Origin: Strongylocentrotus droebachiensis
Taxonomy: Eukaryota > Echinodermata > Echinoidea > Camarodonta > Strongylocentrotidae
DNA: 64,000 nucleotides
Assembly (NCBI GenBank): GCA_035222895.1
Contig: JAVYIG010000889.1
Span: forward strand, 1-64,000
Direction of reading: 5' to 3'
Position numbers and translations under genes: made by a program. The notes below the pieces were generated by a model. It was not told the DNA's origin and ran no database searches. It saw only the letters and a list, made by a program, of their open reading frames with translations. This document shows positions 50,670-62,600 of this stretch, one piece after another (position 1 is the first letter of the stretch; the number at the start of each line of letters is the position of its first letter).

Positions 50670-53600
50670 TGTCATCATTTTATTAGTAGTAGTATCTTTA
50701 TTATTACTATCATCATTCTCGTCATCATCATCATCTTCATCATCATCAACATCTTAATATAATGACATGATGTGTGATTTACAGATGAAAAAAATAATGG
50801 AATACAGCTGACGTGTAGCTTGAGTGAGATATATTGTCTGTCGCTTTGATGGAGAATGAAAAATTTGGGATTTAAAACACTGAAAAGAGATTTGTAGAAA
50901 TGTAACAGGGAAGAAATCAGTGTACGTTGGTACACAAAACTGAAACACCTTTGGAGGTAATTCAAAAGAAATTTCCATCATTTTACCGCATAGAAATGTC
51001 ATGGGAAATGATTAGATGCTGTATTATTACAGTGAAATATGTGTGTATAGCTAGGGTGTATGATAAATGTTTTGTAAAGGCTGGTATGACAGTGATCTAG
51101 TCTGTTTAGGAGACCATTTAATGAGAGATGGTTTCGGTCAATAGAATACATCATATCGAAGGTGCACTCCGAGCGAAGAAAATGCAATGCTCTGGTTGAC
51201 TATGCAAGACTTAAACGAGCGATACCACTTGTATGGGTCAATAGGTATAAGTATAGTAATTTATTATACATATCAGGAAATTTGGTTTCCACTGGTTACA
51301 AAGTAATACAATACAAACATATAAATAAAATATTACAGGACAGTGATAAACATACACATATAATAAACATACATAGTGAATGAGATGATTAATGAGTTTA
51401 ATAGCCGAGGTATATGGTGGTAAAAGAGATAATATCAGATTCTATTAAAACAAATATGAAGCCGAATTATTTACTATGATTATTCCATAGTAAGTATACG
51501 TCTACCCATTCATCTACAGCTAAATTCTGCTTTAATAATTCAAAATTATGAGGGGTTTCTTTTCGATAAATAATATTATTTGGTGGTTTCAATTGGGAAA
51601 TTTCATATTCACATATTACAAAAATAGGTAAATGGTCAGAAACTTCTGAGCATAATAATACTCCAGTTATATTTTTAATTAAATGCATTAGACAAAATAT
51701 TATCAATAAGCGTTGAGGAGTGTACATTTATTCTAGTGGGCTTACTAATGCATGAACAAAATCCATATGAATGCATCAAATGAATAAACCTGTCAGAATT
51801 TCTACTATTATGGGGTAAAGAAAGAAAATTTATATTGAAATCACCCAGAAAATAAACGTGTTTATTTTCCTCAGATATTTTATGAAGATATGATTCAAAA
51901 TTAATATAGAATGAATCAAAATAAATGTCAGGGGGTCTATAAATCAAACCAATAACACAGTTTTTCAAGTTATCATTATCAATTTCAATAAATAATACTT
52001 CTGTCTGTTCAAAATTAATATCGTAACGGACTCTAAATTTCAAATTATCGGCAATATAAAATGCTACTCCGCCGCCTCTCCTCCCTTCATGATCAGCCCT
52101 TATTAATGTATAATTAGGTAATTAAATAAGTGGGGAGTCATGATGTAACCAAGTTTCACTTACACCAATTACAGAAAAATTGAAATTATTTAAAGACTGA
52201 CGGAGATTTTCTAAATATTCAAAATTTCTATTTAAACTTCTAGAGTTAATGTGTAATAAGGAGATATTATCCAAATTATCTTTAAATGTATCATTAAATT
52301 CCAACGGTGTATAATATTTACTTTCTAAACAGAATCATTAAATGTATTATCTAATGATGTTGGGAAAGGTAAGTTAGAAGCTATCGTCTCCATTAGACAG
52401 GGGGTAAAGGTTATATTCATGTTGATGAGTGCATGTGCACGTGCGTGCGTGTGGTGCTGGTGCATAGAAAATACAAATACACCCATCATGACAAAATCGA
52501 GCGCAAAAGCGCATAAGTGGCTCTCAGCCAATGCCCAATATACAAAACTCACACCAATCAAATCTACTATGAGTTTTGGCTTAGTGAATTGAAACCAGGC
52601 GCGTACGCAGGGGGGGGGGGGGGGGGGGGAGGGGGTTTGGGGTTAACCCCCCCCTTTGAGTTTTTTTTATGTGTATATTTTGTGTATGTTTTTGTGAAAC
52701 CCCCCCCTTTAGATTTTTTTTTTTTTTAATAAAAAAAAAAATAATAATAATTATGCCAATAGTTGACCTAAAAAAGGTGACCTTACCCCCCCCCCCCCCC
52801 CAACGGAACAAAATGTCAAAAAATTCAAATTTCGAGACCCAAAAAAAAGGAAAAAAAGTGTCCTCTTACCCCCCCCCCCCCTCCCCCTCCCCCCCCCCCC
52901 CCCCCCCCCCCCCCCCTGAGCGACTTCGGTCGGCTGGCTGAGTCGTGGCGATTTTTTTTTGGACTCCAAAAAAAAAAAAAAAAAAAAAATCAAATTTTCG
53001 GGAGCAAAATAATAAAGCTGAGTCGTTGCGAAATTTTGGGCCCGATTTTAACCCCCCCCCCCCCCCCCTTGAAAAAATCCTGCGTACGCCACTGATTGAA
53101 ACAATACGTTATTACTGTGTTTCCAGTGTCAAATGCCATTTCATAATGTTTAAATGAAATATTGTGACTTCTCCCACCGATCAGGGCGCTTTTCTGCGGC
53201 GGGAGGTAGGATAAAAAATAAAAAATAAAAAAGCAACCAAACAGTCATGCATGCAGAGATTCAAATGAAATGGTACCTAAATGTACTGGAAGGATAACTC
53301 TATCAAGACATATCATGAAACCCATGATTAAATATTCATACTTCAAACAATACAACTTTTAAAAAGTGGGACATTTTGTCTGACTCACTCTGTATTTATG
53401 TTCTTATTTGTCTTTGGATTGTTTTGTATTTCTATCAGATTGTGGAAATAAATTTGAATTATATTGAATTGAATAATAAACTCATTCTTTCGAGAAGTGT
53501 GCTATTAGTAAAGGCTAAACACATGTTGCATGTGTTGGAGAAAAACAAAATTAATGTAGATATTGATTGGTCTACGATATTCAAGCGTAATCTTGCACAC

Positions 53601-56600
53601 ATTAGAAAAAACAAATTGCCAGAGTTTAATTTGAAATTACTGTTTAATCTATTGCCAGTAACAAGTAATCTTTCAAATGGGGAATATCTAATAACGATCT
53701 ATGCCCAAAATGAAATATGAAAGAGGATATAAATCGCGCATTTATCGAATGCAAACTAAATGAGCCCTTCACTAAACGCACCAAAAGAAATATTACGAGA
53801 TATATACCAAGTAAAGATGATGACGTTTAGTATCCAACTCTTTCTCAAAATTAATTGTGAAAATTACTGTACTTTATTCCTAACTATAGCTTTTTGGACC
53901 ATTTACAAATTAATTGTCGATCGGAATATCACAGGAATAGATATCTAAAGCCTAAAATAAAGTTAAAGAAAAATACGCGATGGGTTTCCAAATCAGAATA
54001 AACAGACTCAGGGACATGCAGCCCTATTCCTATCCCAGTAAACATGTTAAATTAACTCTAAGTAAACGTAAACGAAATGTTGAATTTTTGTTTTCTTCAT
54101 TTGGGTGAGATGTAACTTGCAAAGCTTCATTTAACATGTTTTTTTTAATATATTTGTTTTGCGGTCGACACTCAGCCAGATTGTGCTTGTGCACATGGGG
54201 GATGAGTAATAGATACTCTGTTATTTTCTCTGTGGAGGGAGATTAATCACTAGTAAGGCTATATGTGGTTTTTATTTCTTTTTCTTTTCTTTTCTTTCTC
54301 ATTCATCTTCCCCTTTTCTTGTTCTTCTATTTTTATTCTAGTTCTTCTTCTCCTTCATTTACTCTTGTTCCTTTTTCCTCCTTCTTTAACTTCTCCTTCC
54401 TTCATGTTTTTCTTTTCTTTCTTTATTATGATTTACCAGCAGTCAAAATGTCAACTTTAAACTTATATACTACTACTCCACAGTATAATCATAATAACAA
54501 AAATATCAATTTTTGATGCAGTCTAAATTTGTAATATGCAATATGTTTTTAAATTTATATTTCCCAATGTATATTAAATGTTTGTACAAATGTGTTTATG
54601 TCTTGTTTAAAGGAATATTTGTATTAAACTCATCGCAATTCGGCTATGCCGCAATGATGTTTTTGCATTAATAAACCAATTATCTATCTATCTATCAGAG
54701 TTGAACGACGCGCGGTTATTGTTTTCTACATGCTACAGAGAAATTCCTGCACATAAAAAGCACTAAAAATACCCAGTTTAATTTGTTTTGCCCCTAAGCA
54801 TTCTTTAAATATCCTTCACAATATTTATCGAGATATCTCCGACTTTGCGAATAATAATTAGATGTATAGGAACCTACTAAGTTTGAAGATGGTCCTCTGA
54901 TAAACTATGTTAAACATGTCGCCGCCCAAAATTAAGCTAAAGCGGTTCTCAGTGTCTTTCAGCCCACGCGTCGCAAGCCTATGTGAATTTGTGTAAACCT
55001 CATATTATTATTTTTCTTTAAGTTTTCTACTTTTGTTAAACTCCTGAAGGAAAAAAAGAAAAAGTTCACAGAGTTGACAAAAGACTTAACTCCATTTCGC
55101 TGACGATCAGCCATGCATTAAGTCTTTCGTCTTCTTTGTGCATGACTGATCCTCAACGAAAATGACTTATCAACTCTGTTTGTTGCTACGGCAGGCAGCC
55201 AGTTAAAACGAATTTGTTCAATGAAATTATGGAAATGAAAGCATTACTTTAAACAAACAGAACTTGGTTATTCCTGGCTCATTTTTTCTGATTGAGGTGG
55301 CATATGAAGGGGCAGAAAATGAACTTTCTAGAAATGAGATTTTAACTTTGAAATTCAGATACCACCCGCAAAATGACTTGTTGGTACCCTCTCTTCAAAT
55401 TGTTTTTAATCACTCATGCGTGAATTATGCATCATATGAGTTGCCTCAAATGAAAGAAGAGGATCTAAGCTTTAAAAATATGTGTCATTTATTAATTATA
55501 ATTGTAATTAAGTTATGATAAAACATCGATAATTCTCGGTTGCGTTTTTTTCTGGGACCCACTGTGTTGCACAAAGTAATCTAATATATTATACTCCAAT
55601 ATTTACAACGTTTAAAGGTATAGACCAGTTCTGGTCATGCGATTGCATAGTGAATGAAACGTTGTGGAATCGATCAGAAAAAGTTGATCATCTAGCATAT
55701 AAGTATTGGTGCGTACTGCAAGGTTCTGGAATCATCAAAATGATAGGAAATTTGGCCCAGTCTTGGTAAAGTTACAAGCACTGTACACAGAAAGACGTAT
55801 ATGGGACAACCCTATATCTATCTAGTCCAGATAGATATAATAAATTACCAAATATATCAATTAGTCGGCGGTTTCCCGGCAAAAGTTTTATCATCACGTA
55901 TTAGTCAAAACATATCCTTTCACATGATTGGTAATAAGAGCTTCCATTTCTTTTTTTTGAAATGAAGGCGTTTCCAAAACTGGTCTTTACCTTTAAAAGA
56001 TAAGATGGAGGAAAAAAAAGCTGTAAAGAATGAATTAAATGCAGATTAAAATAAATCCGAACAATATATTTTATGTTAATTAATACAACTCTTTAACCAC
56101 TTTACCAAGAATATACTAGTGATGGTCATAAATCAATTTATAAAAATATAGTTTTGCTTTTCTTCTGACTTACTAGACAAGACGTGGGCGATGTCTTCTC
56201 CTGACATCTCCACACCTCTCCCCATGTTGGAAACAAGTCAGAAAGATGATCAGGACAATCTGTAGTAGATAATAATGTTTGGTGTTGTTTGATAACAAAT
56301 ATGACAAAAAAGACAATAATGATAAAAATGCACTTCACATCTTTCCACATCTTTCCACACTAAGCCTTTTACGTTGCCAACGCCTGACGTACTTTAGAGA
56401 GCTTACCTCAGCCAACTATGTAGTCTAGTTCTGGACCCTTTTATTGATTTTTGTTATTCGCCGACTATAAGCGTTAAGCCGAGTGATGGCGCGATCTTTA
56501 GTGCCTGCGCGATCTCCACTAACCTATTCTAGCGCGGTGAGTGGAGAACGCGCCATCACTCGGCTTAACGCTTAAAGTAGGCGAATAACAAAAAACAATA

Positions 56601-59600
56601 TAGGGTCCAGAACTAGACTACCAACTATGTAGCCTGGTCCTTAAAACACTTTGGCCCAAATTCACAAAGGAGGTTTGTCAACAAACCTCCTTTGTGAATT
56701 CGGACCATAATGTCTGGGCTTTGTTTAGGTTTCGTCTGATGACACAATAATAAAATGATGAAGTAGAAACTATACACAACGTTTACACTTTTCTTCATTG
56801 GAAACAATTACAGTCACATTTGTATATTGCTAAATACTAAGCTTCTAATTGCTGTACACTGTAATCATCATTACCCTTCCATTTGATTTAATTGCCAATT
56901 CGTACATGATAGTGCACACACTCCGCTCCCTGGGGAGTAATCCCACATCTTTAACGAAATACAGCCCGATCCAATAAGCATAGAGGGAAACCATAAAAAC
57001 GGGGAATAAAAAGCACAACTGACAAGAGCAATCCATGTAATTCCTTCCTTACTTTTTTTTTTTTTGTATGACAATGACAATGACAATGATTTTTTATTTC
57101 TTTAACGGCCCCTTCTGGGGCATGGAAGAAATACAGTTGAATAGTACATATATAATGTTCAACAATGATATTCATATAGAATTTTTTTTTTTTTAAACAC
57201 ACACAGAAAATCTTTAAAAACAAGAAAATCTTTGGCAGCGAACAACAAACAAATGAAGGCAAGCTTAAGGATATAGGTCTACTTTTAAAAAAAAATACAT
57301 GAAACCCTACATCTCAACTGGCAGTACTACACTACTTTATACATGTATGTACACTATGCTACTAATAACGGCAACAACCAATTTAACAACAACTCTAAGG
57401 TATTAAAAAGGACAAAACAAATTATCCAAAATTAGACATAATGATCTTACAAAATTTGGAAAGGTTCTTTAACTGCTTAACAGAATTTGCATTGAATAAC
57501 TGATGAAATTTGATAACGTTAGGTCTACTGTAATAATATTTCTTAACATACTGCTTACGAAAGTCATTGAAAGCCGGGCACACCAAAACATAATGAAATT
57601 CATCACCCTGCACCTTAATATTACATATGGAACATAACTCAAGAGGTTGATCAGATAAATAACGACATTTGGTAACTGGCAGCTTATTATTACCACAACG
57701 AAACTTACAAAGAGGTATCCTATCACATACTTCCAATTTCAACAAATAGCTCTCCAAACCACCTTCCTGTTTAAAAAGCCTATAATTTAAGCATAGACGA
57801 TTTCTATAAACTTCATTATTCCAATTTTGCAAATCAATATCGTTTAATCTAAGTTCCAAAGCTGACTTAACCCAACCAAGGTTCAAGGGGGTATCCTCAA
57901 CCCACAAGTTTGACATTCCACTCTTGTCTTGGATACTTTTAACTTTCACAATCCACCTTGATTCAAAATCACCACTTTCATGTAGCTTACGTAACAGACT
58001 ATAAATAATGTATGAAAGCTTAGATTTTTTACCCTGACTAACCCTCGCCCAAAAATTGATCATACGTTTCTCCACTTTACTAGCTAAAGCAAATCTACCA
58101 ATTTCGCCATAAACCATACAGTTTGCAGTTCCACGGTTGAGTTTAAGCAAGCTTTTAAGGAATTTTCTATGAAATATTTCAATACAGTCTAACTTCTGAA
58201 AACCCCAAACTTCACTACCATATAATAAAATCGGGACAACTAACTGATCAAAAGTTCACATTGAATATCAAGAGGTAATTATAAGCACAACTTCTTTGCC
58301 TTGCAAGTTAAATTGAACATGGCTCTCCTGGTTTGATTAACCTGTTTGTTTATAGCCTTATTGAAAGAACCATTATAATTGAAAGTGGTTCCAAGATAAG
58401 TATAATCATCAACAACATCAATTGTACTAGCACCAAAATTAAAAATAGGGTATTTACGAACTTTCCCTCGAGAAAAAAATCATTATTTTAGTTTTACTAG
58501 TATTATCTGACAATTTCCAGAGCTCACAATACTGATGTACGGCTGAAAAGGCAGCTTGCAGCTCATCAGCCGACTCAGCCATAACTATTGTGTCGTCAGC
58601 ATAAAGTAACACATAAAGTCTCAGAAAAACTTCAATATCGTCATCACTGAGGTTTTTCCTAATCTCGGAAGCACACATATCAAGACCCCTATAACTCCTG
58701 CTCACGAAATATTCAAAGTCATTTAAATACATAGCAAACAATAAAGGCGATAAATTTTCTCCTTGTCTAACTCCAATATTACACGCAAAAGAATTACATA
58801 AATTGCGACCATGCTTAATACAGGACTTGGCATTTGTATACATGTTATAAATAACACAATAATAAAGCACAATAAATTCTCTTATGACGATGCAGATATA
58901 AATCAATTAGACCATGTCAAGTAAAAATATGATCCATTGTGCTATAATTTCCTCTAAATCCAGCTTGTTCCTCACCAATTATTCCTACACAATCCAAATA
59001 TCCAGTTAGCCTTGCATTTATACAGGCAGTAAACAATTTTCCTACACAACTTAGAAGTGTGATACCCCTATAATTATCAGGATCGTCCAGCGAGCCTTTC
59101 TTTTTATACCATGGTTTTATCATACCCATACACCACACGGAGGGCACTAAACCAGATGACAATACAATATTAAACACTTTAACAATAAGTGAAACTAACA
59201 TAACTGGACAGTTTTTCAAGTATTCATTAATAATGTTGTCAACGCCACATGCTTTATTGTTACGCAGTTTCTTGATAATGGTTATTACTTCCTTTTCAGT
59301 AAATGCTCCATTAATATACTCATTAGTAGAATGGTTTATTGTTGTAGGATCAAACTCGGCCTCAACTTCAACATTTGAATTTTTAGGCTTGGTGCTTAAG
59401 GTTTCAAAATGCCTCATGTACTCGTCAAGTGAAATATTACCAGACTTTTCAGCTGAATTAGATGCTTTATTCAGAATATTCCAATAATCCTTGGGATTAT
59501 TGCTTTTCAAATTACGCATAGATACATGTAAGTCTCTGTTATAGTCTCTAAAAGCCTTTCTGATAAATTTCTTATACTCCTTGGCTTTACCCCTCAATTC

Positions 59601-62600
59601 TGATTTTGCTTCATCGGTATTCACTCTTTTCAGTTTATGCTTATCCTTTAAGTACTTCTTCCTCTTCAGGTCACATGACTTATCGAACCAAGGTTTATTC
59701 TTTGAAGGACTGGAATTGTTGACATTACGAGACTTATGGATATCTCGGTCTAGTTTGCAAAATATCTCACTTTCCCAACTAGCGGAATAGTTTGCGACCG
59801 TCTTCATTAGACCGAAGTATACGGAGTCAAATATCCCGATCCCATCATGCACAACGATTTCCGGTTTTCCTCGCACAGTATGCGATCTATACCGCTCAGC
59901 GCCGCGCTAACGACTAGTAAACACGGAAAACCGCAAACTAGACCGAGATATCTTGGGATATTATCCCGACCAACTATCCAGCTAATTTGCTACTTCGGTC
60001 TAATGAAGACGCAAATAAGCTGGATAGTTTGCGATCGGGATAATTCAAATAGCTGGATATTTGGCAATCTCGAGATAGTGCAGACACGCCTAGTGATGTC
60101 TACGCCGAGATCTTTGGCTATATTCATCACAACCTCATTCGTGCTCAAGCTCGCCAGCCTTCTCCTCCACTCCAAAGATACATCATAAAGGAATACAATT
60201 ATGGCGGCACAAGCTCAAATATTTCAATTTTAAATTCACGAGAGCATTTATTATTATTTTATTATGACTGTTACTTTGTTTTCATCACAGCACAGTAAAG
60301 AATATTTATGTACAGTGCGTCCCCCCAAAAACTATACATTTTTGAAATGGCTGCCGAATAAAAAATATAATATTCTTGGGGGACAAGTTTTATATGTATA
60401 GAAAGCTCATAAACTCAACTTTCATATGACACCAAAAAGTCCGAAAATCATTCGTGCTTGGGTGAGCACTGCTTACTTTTGTAAAGGGTATGAAAATTAG
60501 GTTGCGCAGGAATTAGCCTTCCAATTTGTGAGAGGTAAATCCTTTGGAGCTTACGGAATTGAGGATGATATGTCCAATTTATGATCAATTGTGATGAGTT
60601 TGGGTTTGCTGAGTGAAATTTGTGATTAATGGGATTAACATTGTATGCATGAGTGAACAGGAATTGCATTTGTTATTACCGTATAGCAATGTAACTTTCC
60701 ATGGTAGACTCAGTGGTGTGTTCATGAGTCAGGACGGGGTGATGGTACATGGTGCAGGGGAGGTGAAATGTAGGGTAGGACTTTGTTGGGTAGATGGGAT
60801 AAGGGTCAAGAGGACATGTATGCCCCTCCCCCCTCATCTCTCTCTCTCTCTCTCTGCCCGGGTATGCTTGTGCATATCTTGACAATTCATTAGTCAATCA
60901 ACATTCAGCTATCAATCACTTAATCAACAATGTATCAGTCAATCGGTCAATCAATTAATTAATCAAGCATTCAATCACCATTCAGTATTTCAATCAATTT
61001 AATCATTCAATAAATCGATCATAATTAATCAATAACTCGGTCAATCACTCAATCTATCAACCAACCAACCAGTCATTTTAGCACTTGAGTTTCGCACAAG
61101 AAATACGGTACAGTTTAACACAAATTCACAAATTTGTAAAATGAACATGTTAGACTTTCTTTTCATTTTTCAATTTTACAACTGTTTCATCCATCTTGTA
61201 AGAGAAAAAAAGGGGAGAAAATATCTGATAATGGAAACTAAAAAATTCTTCCAGTTCAATGGCCCACACGTCCACCTCCTCTTTCGATGCACAATCTTGG
61301 TGAAGGTTTTTATTCAAAGTCACAGATGTAAAAAAAAAAAAACAGTTTGTAACATGGAAATTACAACATGTACCATCACCCCATTCTGACTCCCATGAAC
61401 ACACCACTGAATCTACCAGGGAAATTTACAATGCTACCAAAAAAAAAGCAATTCCTGTTCACTCATGCATACAAGTTTGGTTTAATAAACCTTGAAATTC
61501 ACTCAGCAAATCATGAATGTATCATATCACCCTCAATTTTGTAAGCTCCAAAGGATTTACCTCTCACAAATTGGAAGGCTAATTTCCATACCCTTTACAA
61601 AAGTGAGCAGTGCTCACCCAAGCATGAATTATTTTCGGACCTTTTGGTGTCATATTAAAGTTGGGTTTATGAGCTTTCCATACGTATAAAACTTTTCCCC
61701 CAGAATCATATATTTTTTTATTCGGCAGCCATTTCAAAAGTGTATAGTTTTTTTTGGGATGCACTGTAGTAGCTGCGCTATATGAATAAATTGAGCGATT
61801 TATTATCATTCTATTAATATTTCCTTTCAGAACTTTCAGATTTGGGTACGCCGAATGTACTACATAAATGAAAATAAAACAACATTGTACAAATAAAAAG
61901 AAAAAAACAAAGAATGACAATCACTTGAGGAAGAGGAGGAAAAGGGGTAATTTTTGCATTATATGTGGGAGCAGTTAGGTTTCTCGGTAAAATAGGCTCT
62001 TATAATAAACTCTCATGCGCAGGCACGTAGCCAGGGGGGGGGGGGGGGCACGGGGGGGCACGTGCCCCCCTAAAATTTCCAGGATCGGTTGAAATTTTGT
62101 AGACCCCTTTTTTTTACCTCGATCGATTACATGTATGTGCCCCCCCAAATATCAAACTCTGGCTACGTGCCTGCTCATGCGAGATGTCCCAGGTTCGATC
62201 CTTGCTTGATGCTTAAATCCTTGGAAAATGTGTTTTACCCACATTAGTCCCTCTCGACCCAGGTGTATTAACCAGATACGTAGCAAAGTATGGGTGACAA
62301 TAATTACAGGGACCATTTGAAGAGCGGTTTTCGTACTATTTTTTAAATAATTTTAATCCTCGACCCCCAAGGACAAACGAGAGACAACATGGAAGTGTCG
62401 TGTAGTGGTTCATTCAATTCAAAAGGTGAGGGATCGAACCAAAACCCGGCACTCCCGTCTTTAAGCATGGTATTAATCAACATTTGTTACTCTTCATCCA
62501 GGGGTAAAAAGGGGGGGGGGGGGGGGGGGGGTAACTGGACATTGCTGGGGCAATGGTAATTGCAGGGGCCCCAGGAAGGACAGCATTGATGATGAGGAGG

